Of a DNA stretch of 64,000 bases, positions 36,139-48,700 are shown piece by piece; positions within the stretch are counted from its first letter, which is position 1, and every line of letters begins with the position of its first letter. The notes beneath the pieces were generated by a model. That model did not search any database. It had not been told where the DNA came from and saw nothing but the letters and a program-made list of their open reading frames with translations. The DNA comes from Paraescarpia echinospica. Its lineage: Eukaryota; Annelida; Polychaeta; Sabellida; Siboglinidae. The stretch lies in NCBI GenBank assembly GCA_020002185.1, contig CM034534.1, positions 30,833,851 to 30,897,850 of the forward strand, in the 5' to 3' direction. The position numbers and the translations under genes were made by a program.

Positions 36139-36930
36139 CTACAACACACAGATCATGTACCATGACACACCCTCACATGTACAAACGGTGTTCAAAACAA
36201 CAAAATTTTATTAAAAATGAAAAGTATGAAAAACTATTTTCTACACTAATTATTTAAAAATCCAACATACAAGTGTAAAAACACAGACAATTACGACTAT
36301 ATGTGCTATTCAGAGATGGGATGATTATAATAAAAAGATAATCGATTACGATTACTATGAAGATGTATGAGTATGATTACGAGTTTGATTACGAGTATGA
36401 TTACGAGTATGATTACTTAGAAAACAAATGCAATTGATTACAATTACATTTGCATGTAATCATGATTACAGTCATGATTACTTTAAATACTATGCAAATC
36501 CTGTTTCTATAATGTATGTGACTTTCTTTGAATTCAGAACTGGTTATTGTTATCTGGGTTTTATTATTATTAATTGACATCATGAAAACTGTTTTTAGGC
36601 ATATTAGGCATATACAATATGGAAGAATAAATCAGTCAAAGAGTTTTATATAGCATTATTATTCATATGAAACAGGGAATAATAACATAGTTAACCATCA
36701 TGGTAGATGGAAGTGCACCTCAGTAGATATCTCACATTGTAGGCTCTTAGCGTTTTTATATCATCTTTCGCCACAAGTTTTGTTACAGTCTTACACGACT
36801 TTCACAAGACACACTAATGTTCACAAATGTTGGTAGCATGTCTTAGCTGATGCGTGGAGCTCATTGACGTCACCAATCACCATTTTGGAATGGATGGTGG
36901 CTCTGATAGTTTGTGGACTGTAAATGACAG

Positions 36931-37392
36931 TCAAATGAAATTCTTCTTGCACTTGATGAACATCAGTGCCTCAAACCTTGAATCAGTCAGGCGGCAGCGG
37001 TCTGGTCTAACGACCTTTCCTGCGATGCTAAGAAGCCTCTCTATAGGTGCTGAGGTAGTAGGAATTGCCAGGTGCTTCTGAGGCAGCTGGGACAGGATGG
37101 GCAGACTGACTAATCTTGTATGCCAGTATTCAATTGGATGTTCATTCTCAGCAACACATAGTTGGGACAAATATGTTTCGATCTCCTCGGCTGCGATTGA
37201 AGTGGATGATGGTATGGCCTCCTGGACTCCCATGAAGCCGAACAGCTTGCGCCGTTTGGCTGATGAAGAAGAGGCAGATGATCCTGGCTGGGATTGAGCA
37301 GATGATGCTGGAGGAGGAGCCAGTATGTTTGCAGCAGCAAGGAGAGATGTCCTCTGCTTCTGTGCCTCGCACGTATCCTTGCACCAAGCCAA
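36931..37392 (-). pseudogene. hAT transposase C terminus (ZBED1-like)
   Basis: The minus-strand frame has SSSAKRRKLFGFMG, an acidic linker, EIETYLSQL, HPIEYWHTRLVSLPILSQLP, QKHLAIPTTSAPIERLLSIA, GKVVRPDRCRLTDSRFEALM and FIKCKKN. The PIEYWxxxxxxxPxLSxLAxKxLxIPxTSAPIERxFSxAG pattern is the hAT dimerisation domain. Only this exon-like C-terminal stretch of about 150 codons is open. The N-terminal zinc finger and catalytic core are not found in the 36311-39085 element. Confidence 0.85.
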
Positions 37393-38329
37393 CTTGAAGC
37401 GGGGTTCGAGTGTGGTCCTAGCTCCAGTCGGAGGTACGGTGCATACAATGACTGAGCCGTTGGTGAAACAATGTGAAAAGATCAGTGGGATTATAGGATT
37501 ATAAATTCATGGCTACAGATAAAACTGCTCACTGAAAGAATGTAGGAGTAAGAAGCCAATTACTCCACTGTGTTGTGTTGGGGTGGCAGGCCAGCTATGG
37601 CCTACACACACAAAGGGCACAGTTACATGTTACCCAGTTACAGATCTCTGCAAACCAATTACAATTGTGTGCTTAGAGAAGCAGGGTTGGGCACAAATAA
37701 TCAAATACATTACACTAATAACATTTCAAATACAGAGGGTCAGATTCAAATATATATATATATATCAGATAGGTAAAACACAGAATACAACGGTGAACTT
37801 AGAAGTTAGACAGGTTTACCCTTAGATATAATAGAAGGGGTTTAGTAGCTAACCAGCCATTCAGGAGCTAGGAACCATGACCAGTCATTCACACCCTACT
37901 AAGAGTGCAAACAGTACAGGCTTCTAAAATGACAAAGCAACCTGGGAGGGAGGCTTATTTACTGCAGTGCTTCCCAGAGCCTGTCACTATAATAACGTTG
38001 TACTGTTACAGTAAGCAGGAGATGTGGCTTATCTGAGTAGAGAAAGTACTAACAAGGGAAATCTAACTGAATTTTATGCTACTGAATTGCTTAATTGTAA
38101 CCGAATAATAATAGCCCAATTACTATTACATTTATTAGAACACTTCTGGTATAGCCATTTCTACCTGTCTAATCTATCTGCCTGCATTGTAAGTATGATC
38201 AAAAATTGTAATCATGATAAGTAATTATGATTATGATTACTTTGACAATGTAATCGAGTACGATTACAATTATTTGGTTTTTTGATCAATGTAATCAAGT
38301 ATGAGTACTATTACTCAAAAAGTTGCCCA

Positions 38330-39078
38330 AAATTACAATGAGTACAATTACAGAGTACCATTACAATTACAATGAGTACAATTACAGAGTACCATTACAA
38401 TTACAATGAGTACAATTACAATGAGTACGATTACAGAGTACCATTACAATTACAGAGTACCATTATAATTACAATGAGTACAATTACAGAGTATCATTAC
38501 AATTACAATGAGTACAATTACAGAGTACCATTATAATTACAATGAGTACAATTACAGAGTATCATTACAATTACAATGAGTACAATTACAGAGTACCGTT
38601 GCAATTACAATGAGTACAATTACAGAGTACACTTACAATTGCAATGAGTACACTTACAGAGTACCATTACAATTACAATGAGTACAATTACAGAGTACCA
38701 TTACAATTACAATGAGTACAATTACATAGTACCATTGCAATTACAATGAGTACAATTACAGAGTACCCTTATAATTACAATGAGTACAATTACAGAGTAC
38801 CCTTATAATTACAATGAGTGCAATTACAGAGTATCATTACAATTACAATGAGTACACTTACAGAGTACCATTACAATTACAATGAGTACAATTACAGAGT
38901 ACCATTAAAATTACAATGCGTACACTTACAGAGTACCATTACAATTACGAGTACAATTACAGAGTACCGCTACAATTACAATGAGTACAATTACAGCGTA
39001 CCATTGTAATTACAATGAGTACAATGACAGAGTACCATTACAATTACAATGAGTACAATTACAGAGTACCATTACCCC
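38330..39078. repeat. 34-bp minisatellite at the hAT right end, about 22 copies
   Basis: The unit is GAGTACAATTACAGAGTACC followed by ATTACAATTACAAT, with variants CATTATAA, CATTGCAA, CCTTATAA and AGTATC. It runs almost to the terminal CCCCATCTCTG of the hAT. The GTAC/ATTAC wording matches the GATTACGAGTATG subterminal repeats at the left end of the element. Confidence 0.93.
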
Positions 39079-39168
39079 ATCTCTGATGCTATTCATGAAG
39101 GGAATCCTGTTTTCAATATGCATGATATCACATAAAACTATCCATGTATATTTAGATTACCTCTTCTA

Positions 39169-41103
<1,935 letters not shown>

Positions 41104-41432
41104 GGGGCGCACGATAGTGTAGTGGTTAGCACATCCGCCTGACATGCTGGCGCCCCGAGTTCAATACCCGGACCGGGCAGGTATGGTATATTTGGTGTAA
41201 AAACCTGGCTCTCAACATTGGGGACTGTGTACATTCCTCGTGACTCGGAGATCATGTTAATGTTGGTCCCGTCTCAATTCGGGACGTAAAAGAACCACTG
41301 AGGACGACAAGCACCCTGGCAGTGACCACCCTCAGTGCCAGCATAGAAAGGTCGGCTTGGCGATAATGTTCTGAAAAAGGCTGACTAGTTGAATGAGACC
41401 TCATAAGATCATAACATTGTAACAAAAAAATA
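41104..41432 (+). mobile_element. tRNA-derived SINE
   Basis: The head GGGGGCGCACGATAGTGTAG TGGTTAGCAC, followed about 35 bp later by GAGTTCAATACCCGG, has the A box (TAGTGTAGTGGTTAGC) and B box (GAGTTCAATACCC) of RNA polymerase III promoters in tRNA spacing. The CCCGGACCGGGCA end mimics a T arm and acceptor. A unique body of about 250 bp follows and ends at CATTGTAACAAAAAAA. This is the standard plan of a tRNA-related SINE. It is not a functional tRNA, because the acceptor and anticodon stems do not pair well. The family is not identified. Confidence 0.8.
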
Positions 41433-42043
41433 TACAAACTAGTCAGTTAATAGAACGTTGCCGAGTGCTGGAACCAACTAGAACTAGAACCTTTAATTTA
41501 AGTCAATTCCCAATGTTCTAGCATATTAATTTTGTTGTTGAAGTGCCTACATTGTTGGCAAAGCCAAAGGCAAAGCTTAACGGAGGTCACACGCAAAATT
41601 ATGATTGTTACGTAGGCAAACCGCGACGCGATGTAATGGATACATCAATTAAATATGTAGTATGACGTGAAAGTCGTGATCCGTAGTCGGGCGTAGCCGT
41701 AGAACCTAGCCCTAGAGGCCCGTTGAGCGATAATATATGCTAACACGGTTATATTGTAAACTTACACTAAAATTACAAAGTGTCATGTCTTTCTTAGCAT
41801 AATTTTGCAATTACACTCACATAATAACAGCCTTACCAACACAATTTTAGCGCATCGTCCACGATATTTAATTGCAAATCAAATGTAATTCGTTCCACAA
41901 ATTTGGCGCCAGCTATCTTAACCGCGCCATCTAGTGAACAAATAACGCTAACAACAGTTTCCAATAGAGGGCACGTCTGTTCCTTTCCGTGTATGTGTTT
42001 GCCGACGCCAAAGGAAGGCGAAACGAGAGAAAGTTTTGCCAAA
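41433..42043. other. Interval upstream of a candidate plus-strand exon
   Basis: It contains GACGCGATGTAATGGATACA TC, part of a repeat shared with 39957. The last 150 bp are more GC-rich (CGAAACGAGAGAAAG, GCCGACGCCAAAGG), which could be a promoter or 5' UTR for the frame starting at 42044. No other feature is seen. Confidence 0.4.
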
Positions 42044-42200
42044 ATGACACTGACAGTAGACGATGTCGATGATAAAATGTGGTCTTCTTCGCTTCGCGAA
42101 GGACGAACAACAAGTGTAGGGGTGGGGCAGGCAAAACGTAAATATGGCAAATTGAGAAATGGCTCTGTTGATTTTAATTCGGTTAAGCCTAAGGCTAAGG
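42044..42200 (+). CDS. Candidate first coding exon, unknown protein
   Basis: The ATG at 42044 has A at -3 and begins MTLTVDDVDDKMWSSSLREG, then RTTSVGVGQAKRKYGKLRNG and SVDFNS. Composition is coding-like, with an acidic then basic stretch. It would end either at GTTAAG after FNS or at GTCACT after KPKAK; neither donor is strong. Beyond 42200 the frame runs into a TGTG/TGCG microsatellite and is not credible as coding. No family is recognised and no second exon was found. It is divergent from MLH1, 2.55 kb away. The alternative is a chance open frame in a GC-rich region. Confidence 0.35.
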
Positions 42201-42207
42201 TCACTCA

Positions 42208-42256
42208 TTGTGTGTGTGCACGTGTGTGTGTGCGTGCGTGCGTGCGTGCGTGCGTC
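42208..42256. repeat. TG/TGCG microsatellite
   Basis: TGTGTGTGCACGTGTGTGTG followed by GCGTGCGTGCGTGCG. Confidence 0.9.
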
Positions 42257-42447
42257 ACGGCTGACGAAATGAGTGACTTGTCAAACCATGAACAGCTTGC
42301 AGTTTGCATAAGATTGGTACGTGACATAGGCGCGAAAACAGGAGGGCAAGGAGGCTGCTGCCCGGCCCATGCACCCCCCGGAATATCGCTGGGATCAGAC
42401 ATATATAGTTCTATCTCCCAGTAAATATGAGCCTGAATGTACGTCGG

Positions 42448-42565
42448 CGTGAATAATTTTCAACAGCACCCCTCCCGTTTTCAGATATCATCATCATCAT
42501 CATTCGAGAGCCGAGACGGAACGGAGAAGCTGAAGTTGCGGCGGCAACACCCCCTCCCCCCTTCC
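42448..42565 (-). repeat. Fragment of the 46.3-kb MITE-like element, opposite orientation
   Basis: ATTTTCAACAGCACC, GAGAGCCGAGACGG and GGAGAAGCTGAAGTTGCGGC GG correspond, as the reverse complement, to 46363-46440 (CCGCCGTAACTTCAGCTTCT CC, GTCTCGGCTC, GGTGCTGTTGAAAAT). It contains an ATC microsatellite of five units. Confidence 0.8.
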
Positions 42566-44019
42566 CATGTCACGATCCAACGGCGGAGCGGAGTTGTGCT
42601 GAAGCTCCGGTTATCAGCTCCCACAATATTAATTTCATTCCCGCGCCAGTGGTACGCGATAAACTTGACCCCCCGCAAATATATTATTGGTTTTCATAAC
42701 TTAGAACGCGTTGGTGCCTCTACCATCACAGTTTTGCTCAATGATTGTTTAATGGGATTTTCTATAAACAACGCTAGAGAACAATGCCATGATGTCTGTT
42801 ATGGGTCCTCCACTAAGTCAGAAGCGAAAGCTGACGCAGCGTACCTGTACCAAAATGTAGAAATCTGAACCTCGGTGCTTGTAATGTTACAGCAACGGGG
42901 GTTGGACATTCTTCGATCTGACTTGGGCGTATTGTATCAGGAGATTAAAATTAATGAAAGAATCATTAAATACCACATATGAAATAAAGCACTGGTTTTG
43001 TCTAGCGTTATTCAAGGCTGCAGCAAGTTACAGAGAAGATGAAAAAAGAAAATTATGAATCATCCTAGGGAAGCATCCGTTTGTGTGTCCTACGAGGTGG
43101 ATCGTTTGAGCATCCGTGCCTGTTCATCTGTTATGCATAGCCTTGCTTTGGGTGAATGTGTAAACCTACTTTGTTTATGCTGACAGTCTAAGCAAAACTC
43201 TTGAAAGGTCAACTTTGGCAGCGGCTGAGGGACAGCCAGTTGCACGTATGATTTGTATGCCTGTGAACACCCTCAGCATCTTACGCACACAGAAAGAAAG
43301 AAGTTGATTTGTTTGGGGCTAACGTCATCAGTAAGGCGGACGAGCGATACGTTGAAGAACCTACACTACCGAGACGCAGAACAGTAGCCCCAGCTAAATT
43401 AGACTGTGCACAGAAACGCCATAACATCCACACACAGCCATTATATCACGAGCTCAGCACGTCAGTGTGTCATTGTCAAAGATAGGCTCGGTCAACGCGT
43501 CTGCAGCACATACATCTACTTGTCTGTGACAGCTGGTGGAGACGCATACAAAGACGAATTCAAAACGGTTACTATAGTTTCTATGGCTATAATTTTGATC
43601 TGCAAGAGCTGGATACACACCTAAGCCTCACAACATTCCACATGTGGTAAATGTGACACTTTCTAATAATTATGTTAGCATATTTGCGATGTTTTCACAT
43701 AAACTGCAGCTGTCGGCACAAGTGATTCAATTAGCAACTTAATTTTGGTCATGCCAGCGCAGACGTTGGTGGAAGCAATATATCAGACTAGTATGATGTA
43801 AATAAACGAGGTGTGACCTAAGCTTATTGCAAAGGCGAAACAATTGCTCAAAATGCACCATTATGGTAACATTTTGTTAAAATATCTAACTTCGGGCCGG
43901 ATCACTTTTGATAGTGCTACGCCTCTGCGACAGCGTGGAAGGAATTATACAGTCAATGTTATACTGCGGCAAGAGCATGCAAACCATAGGTTGTCCGTAG
44001 TGGGAGACGGGCGTGCTGT
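42566..44019. other. No supported gene
   Basis: Several short open frames exist, the longest ATG-free plus-strand one running from 42437 through the repeat fragment to 42868. None has motif or splice support. Confidence 0.4.
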
Positions 44020-44250
44020 TGTACGAAATTATTATAACTTTTTGATATTATGAATCTATTAACTCAAAGTTGCACAAGTATTGCTAATATTGATGAACAT
44101 AACCACTGTGTGTGTGTGAGAGTGAGTGAGTGCGCGCGCGTGTATGAGTATGTGTGTGTGAGTGCGTGTGTGTGAGTATGTGTGTGAGTGCGTGTGTCTG
44201 TCTGTGAGTGTGTGCGTGCGTGCGTGTGTGTGTGTGTGTATATATATATA
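44020..44250. repeat. Dispersed repeat copy plus TG-rich microsatellite
   Basis: GTACGAAATTATTATAACTT, TTTGATATTATGAATCTATT and CAAAGTTGCACAAGTATTGC match 35731-35800. It is followed at 44107-44240 by a TGTGTGTGAG and TGCGTG mixture ending in a TA tract. Confidence 0.75.
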
Positions 44251-44888
44251 TTGCATTTACATTATGAGTACATTGCTCATCTTTTCAAACGTTGCATTTG
44301 CTTCATGTTTGCGTTGACATTTGAATAAATTCCATACATTTTCATGTATTTTATTTCTTGCAGTTGAAGCAAACCTTGGTTTATCCAATGATGTAATAAG
44401 TGTCCTCTAGTGCTCATTTTTAACAATGACTAACATACGTAGAAGATACACGTCTACTAAACAATGACTCAACCAGAAGTTCGTTTTATTTGTTGACTGT
44501 CAACTTAATGTAGGTGAGCACCTGCAAACTGTTTTTCTTTGTAGCATGGGCCAGAGTCTTTACACTGAACGACAACTGGCGACTGCAAAACGGTAGTAAA
44601 TCCTCTAGGTGATACTCGATCAAATAAACCTTATTATAACCGACCGGGCGACTATAGGCCCTATAAAACTGCCAATACGTGACCGATGCCGAACCAGCTG
44701 AAGCTTGAACGAACAGTGTCGAGTCATGTTCCAAACGAATAAATTCTAAAAATTATGACATTTGTTCTCAAATTGTTCACTCTCTTCACGATTCGGGATT
44801 GCTTTAAGAAGTCACCGAAGAGTTTTCGACGGATGTAGACGTCACCAGGCACGCTGCCTCCCCACTGCCATCAGGTGGCGCCTCGGAT
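44251..44888. other. 3' region of the unknown minus-strand gene
   Basis: It lies downstream of the stop codon of the eight-exon gene and would hold its 3' UTR. TTTATT/AATAAA-type signals occur near 44737 on the minus strand (revcomp of TTTATTCG is absent, but AATAAATTC is on the plus strand), so no poly(A) site is assigned. An 82-codon minus-strand frame at 44486-44734 is not recognised. Confidence 0.35.
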
Positions 44889-44903
44889 TCATCCATACGC
44901 ATC
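44889..44903 (-). CDS. Unknown membrane/coiled-coil gene, exon 8 (terminal coding)
   Basis: Acceptor TCATCCGCTAG, then GAT GCG TAT GGA TGA, giving DAYG and a stop. It joins exon 7 in phase 0. A five-codon coding end is short, so this boundary is the least certain of the model. A different frame of the same exon stays open longer but does not match the phase of exon 7. Confidence 0.5.
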   Translation of the reverse strand, partial: DAYG

Positions 44904-45312
44904 CTAGCGGATGACAACAGCATCAGTAAGTGCAACATGTACATGTGTACTGCTAACGAGTTTACTATAAACATAAAACTCCACAAATAAGCAATTTGAT
45001 AGCCATATAAAATTATACCTTTAAAGGACACCAATCTAAATTAGCGAAAAACAACCATACTACGACAGGCTAATTGCTATGAAACAATATCAACTATATG
45101 CATCTGAGTACTCTACCTTCGTCTCATTGAAGACAGCTCGCTCTTAGCGTCACTCAACAACGACCGGGTTGCTTGCCAGTGGCGCTGTAACACAATACGT
45201 CATCTTTAATAATTGGATATCCAAGACTAGTTGACAGCACATGTAGTTGGGGCTTTTCATGACTATTAACAGTACGATTTGGTGAATTACACCTCTGCTC
45301 AAGGGTACATAC

Positions 45313-45405
45313 ATGCACACGCACACACACGCGCACAAGTGCACACGCACGCACGAACGCACGCACGCAAGCATGCACATACACACATGCACCCACGCAC
45401 GCTCA
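45313..45405. repeat. CA/CGCA microsatellite in the gene intron
   Basis: Mixed CACACGCACA and GCACGCACGAACGCACGCA repeats. Frames of 65-97 codons across it are artefacts. Confidence 0.9.
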
Positions 45406-45569
45406 TGCAGTTGGATTAGCGAGAAAACGGAATGCGAGTTCAAGTGGAGGGGTTCGTTTTTGGAGGCGTTCGTAAAACGGGCCTGGACTCTTTGTTTGTA
45501 TAAAATTTAATGTGAAAAACAATAACTGAACTATGTAGCCGGACGACAACGCGAGAGGGAGCCACTCAC

Positions 45570-45605
45570 CCAGTAGGACTCGACGTCTTTCTGGCTGGCA
45601 GAACG
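45570..45605 (-). CDS. Unknown membrane/coiled-coil gene, exon 7
   Basis: 36 nt. Acceptor TGTCTGCTGTTGCAG, coding RSASQKDVESYW in phase 0, donor GTGAGT. Both splice sites are strong. Confidence 0.6.
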
Positions 45606-45727
45606 CTGCAACAGCAGACACTTGTGTAGACGTGTATGACTATAACACATTACTATTTTATTTGTTGTCATATTGGCGTAATGACCTTAGAGTTTTCATT
45701 AATACATAGACATAAATTGTACTGACG

Positions 45728-45797
45728 AGTACACGCACACGCGCACACAGTGCCACACACGTACACACGCACACACGCACACACGCACACACGCACA

Positions 45798-45890
<93 letters not shown>
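45728..45890. repeat. CA microsatellite
   Basis: More than 40 perfect CA dinucleotides at 45804-45888, preceded by CACACGCA units. It lies between exons 6 and 7 of the minus-strand gene. Confidence 0.97.
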
Positions 45891-45892
<2 letters not shown>

Positions 45893-45912
45893 CCCATACA
45901 AACAAACAAACA

Positions 45913-46045
45913 CGCGGAAGTTCCAATATTGGTATTGACTCTAGGAACACAAAGTAATTCAAAAATAGATTATTTAATGGAATGATTTAATTGAAGTTGG
46001 GTAGGCTTTCTTACAAGAGGAAGCAGGAAATGAGTATAAACGTTA
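45913..46045 (-). mobile_element. LINE fragment, same family as 16 and 19 kb
   Basis: GCGGAAGTTCCAATATTGGT ATTGACTCTAGGAACACAAAG and GGCTTTCTTACAAGAGGAAG CA parallel the segment of the 16-kb LINE encoding LLTRVRKPVQ to FVPRVNTNIGT on the minus strand. It abuts the CA microsatellite and lacks the 3' end. Confidence 0.75.
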
Positions 46046-46268
46046 GTAGACTTAGATTAGAGCAAGTTAGTTGTTTAATGTTGACAATCTAACTGAGTTA
46101 ATTAGAATAACTGTCAACACCAATGAGCAAAAACAAGTTAATCGATATAAAACAATTAATATAAGAAGTTTAAACAAGTTTGAAACAATAAGAACAATTA
46201 TTATTATAAAGGCAACACTTCAAAGAACAATACGCAATACTAAAGAGTGTTAGCAAGCGCCCCGATCT

Positions 46269-46691
46269 CAGGGGCGGGTCCAGGTAGGGTGTTGGGGAGC
46301 ACGAAAACCTCTACTGGCGGCCGAACAAAATGGTGTAGAAAATGTTTCGCTTGCCGCGCCGCCGTAACTTCAGCTTCTCCGCTGTCTCGGCTCGACTGGT
46401 GGCATCGAAGATGGGGGTAGGAGGTGCTGTTGAAAATGTTGTCGCCGCCGCGCCGCAGTATCTTCAGCTTTTCTCCAGCTTCTGCTGTGACATCGGAACA
46501 CAGGGGGGGGGGGGTATGTTGAAAACTGTTCGCCGCTGCGTCGGCGTAACTTCAGCTTATTGTAACCTGAACGGGGGCACATTTACTAGGACCTAGGGGG
46601 CACGTCGGCGCATTCAAAATGGTCTACGGGCACGCCAAATTCAAACGTCTAGGAGGGCACGTGCCCCCAGGCCCGCTTGGATCCGCCAATG
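46269..46691. mobile_element. Non-autonomous DNA element (hAT-like MITE) with internal subrepeats
   Basis: The left end is CAGGGGCGGGTCCAGG and the right end CTTGGATCCGCCAATG, imperfect inverted termini of the CAGGGGCGGATCCAGG kind seen in many non-autonomous hAT elements. Between them are three diverged units of about 85 bp, each with CCGCCG...TAACTTCAGCTTCTCC (46360, 46445, 46530), then GGGGGCACGT-rich sequence. I see no clear 8-bp target duplication, so the boundaries are approximate. A fragment is also at 42448-42565. Confidence 0.65.
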
Positions 46692-46830
46692 GATTTTGAC
46701 TCTTCCCTATCCCGATCGCGTCGTGCGCTCAGTTTTACTGTTGAACAATTGAAAAGAGATAACGAATTAAGTCGAGGTCAGAGCTCTTGCAGACACTCGC
46801 TACTGTTTCTAAAGACACGTTATGGCCCAC

Positions 46831-46919
46831 CTTGCGTTCAACCTGCGCCAGCGACTCACGCAAACCCTCGTTGCGAGTTTGTGTCTCGAACAGTTTCATC
46901 TCCAGGATGGCTATCCTCT
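46831..46919 (-). CDS. Unknown membrane/coiled-coil gene, exon 6
   Basis: 89 nt. Acceptor GACGTCGACAG, with a weak pyrimidine tract. AG completes a Glu codon, then RIAILEMKLFETQTRNEGLR and ESLAQVERK, and the donor is AAG|GTGGGC. An alternative donor GTGAGT lies 29 nt earlier, after EGL, but would put exon 7 in a less plausible frame. The heptad spacing of I/L/M/L predicts a coiled coil. Confidence 0.6.
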
Positions 46920-47660
46920 CTGTCGACGTCACCAGTAACACCAAGGAGGCGACGTAACACACATTGCAAATACACACAGAGACGAACGAACGAACCTATT
47001 TGATATGTGGGTTCCATGTCAATGCATCATTACTACATATATACTACTATACATACAGTGTGTGTATATACAGCGTATATATATATATATATATATTTAG
47101 CTTTCATTCGTTCATTCGTTCGTTCGTTCGTTCGTTCGTCCGTCCGTCCGTCCGTCCGTCCGTCCGTCCGTCCATCCATCCATCCATTCATTCATTCATT
47201 CATTTATACTACATAATTTATAATCATCATGATCATTATCGTATACGGGAACTTGAACTTGAGACTATATTGCCTGTTGACGTTCCGGTCTAACAAAATG
47301 GTTAATACACATGGTTGATATATTGTTCTGCTGTGACGTAGGTAAATCTATCATTATATTGAACACAATTTGACATCCTAATATCAAAATAACGAAACAC
47401 TCAAAATATGTTATAAATGACACTGCTGGGAGGTTCTATTGCGTCAATGCTTTAATGCAAACAAATAATGATTAATTATGATTGTTGATTTATTAAAATG
47501 GGAATACACACACTTTATGAAGAATTTCAATCGTTTAAATTTGTTCTTCAATCAATCAGTCAATCAGTCAATCAATCAATATTTTATTTTAACAAGTTGT
47601 AGGCCCTACTACATGTGTTGTACTATCACCAGGTGAAGGACGTTTGTTCACGACACCTAC
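46920..47660. repeat. Gene intron with four-base microsatellite mosaic
   Basis: At 47106-47204 the tract passes from ATTCGTTCGTTCGTTCG through CGTCCGTCCGTCCGTCC to CCATCCATCC and CATTCATTCATT, a series of point-mutated tetranucleotides. A TA tract sits at 47078-47096, and CAATCAATCAGTCAATC at 47550-47580. No exon is seen. Confidence 0.85.
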
Positions 47661-47681
47661 CTTTCAGCGATTCTTTGTTTT
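47661..47681 (-). CDS. Unknown membrane/coiled-coil gene, exon 5 (microexon)
   Basis: 21 nt. Acceptor CATTTCTTTGCAG, coding (E)NKESLK plus one base of the next Glu codon, donor GTAGGT. Its phases fit both neighbours. Confidence 0.6.
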
Positions 47682-48006
47682 CTGCAAAGAAATGTTTAAT
47701 GCATTATAACCATTATAAATATATACAAACCCAGCAATTTCGCAAGCTATTTACCTAATAATGTCACACACCAGGACTGCGGCCAGGCAAGAATAGTTGC
47801 AAGACTGTCACAGGTCACGTACAGGTCACGTACATGTGTCGTGTGCTCTGTTTGTTTAACGTCTATTGTGCGTCGGTTTTTTTTTCTGATTTCACTCACA
47901 GGTGCCTTTAAAATGTAACAGCTTCTAAAGAACAGACGGATGGCAAAAGCTTGTTTCAGGCAGTTCGTCCGAACAAGTCCCTATTGGATGATAATGAATG
48001 ACTTAC

Positions 48007-48040
48007 CAAGCAGTATGTATTTCAGCTGTGCGGTCTCACC
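48007..48040 (-). CDS. Unknown membrane/coiled-coil gene, exon 4
   Basis: 34 nt. Acceptor TGACTGTTTCAG, coding GETAQLKYILL plus G, donor GTAAGT. It begins the putative coiled coil. Confidence 0.65.
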
Positions 48041-48289
48041 CTGAAACAGTCAAATATGTACCTCCGTGAATAAATGTCTCAGATCTATTTGTTTTCTATT
48101 AAAGTCATACTGATCATACTAATAGCATCAATACGTCGACGGTTGTGAAAGTGCGAGCTTTGGATAGAAGCAGGAAGCGAATGTGTGGAGAAAGGTATAC
48201 ATAAAGGGGGAGAGGCATGACGAACAGAAACATATCGAAAGGTAGAAATGGAAACTCCTGAGTACGTATGTAACGTTGGCATGCCTTAC

Positions 48290-48700
48290 GGTCTGGAAAC
48301 GGTGACGCTGACAGAGTAACAATAACAGAAACTTAGTGCAATATTACGAGACTAGTTGGATCCGGAGAATTGTCATGGACCGAACGAGGATGTATGACAT
48401 GACGGTAGAGAACGGGCTACAGTTCGGATTAAGATTAGCAGCCGGGTGATGAGGGCATGTCACCTGATGGATGGAGGCGGTCAAACTACCAAAGAAGAGA
48501 GTAAAGGAGGTGGAACAATAGCAGCTGAGTTGGGAGGATTGCGTGGAGAGGGATTTCAGAAAGTCGCAGGAAGATGAAAGGGGGAAGTTCTTCCTGCGAC
48601 TTTCTGAAATTTGGGAAGGAGAGGCTGTTGATCTGGAGCAGTGAAGAGCAACTACAGCAAGAAAAGTGAAGCAGTATAGGAGCTAGAACTCAACCCGTGT
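48290..48700 (+). pseudogene. Degraded LINE C-terminal region with embedded hairpin
   Basis: Broken frames give pieces such as GHVTxxDGW and LRGEGFQKVAGR, or VERDFRKSQED, in the order seen at the end of endonuclease/RT LINEs (GHVxRM...RPRxRWxDCVExDLR). The assignment is by pattern only. It contains the inverted repeat at 48553-48610. Intronic to the minus-strand gene, opposite strand. Confidence 0.45.
48553..48610. repeat. Perfect 21-bp inverted repeat
   Basis: The left arm is 48553-48573, beginning ATTTCAGAAAGTCGCAGG. The right arm is 48590-48610, ending CCTGCGACTTTCTGAAAT. They are exact complements with a 16-nt loop. The arms overlap LINE-like sequence, so one arm is probably a copied and inverted piece. 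Confidence 0.88.

Larger units (their letters stand above)
36311..39085 (-). mobile_element. hAT DNA transposon in MLH1 intron 1 with TSD
   Basis: The termini are CAGAGATGGGATGATTATAA at 36311 and CCCCATCTCTG ending at 39085, short inverted repeats of hAT form. The flanks GTGCTATT (36303-36310) and ATGCTATT (39086-39093) are an 8-bp target duplication with one mismatch. The element is 2775 bp, holds a transposase C terminus on the minus strand (36931-37392) and has ATTACGAGTATG-type subterminal repeats. On the right these have expanded into a 34-bp minisatellite. Confidence 0.87.

Noticed and set aside
41104..41180. Functional tRNA gene
   Set aside because: A and B boxes are present, but acceptor and anticodon stems do not pair well and a SINE body follows.
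45658..45962. Cys/Val and Thr/His polypeptide frames
   Set aside because: Translation of a CA microsatellite.
46831..46977. Exon 6 of the unknown gene ending at GTGAGT (46854-46859)
   Set aside because: It would join exon 7 as PFCQPERRR and break the coiled coil; the later GTGGGC donor keeps LAQVERK and phase 0. RNA data could reverse this choice.
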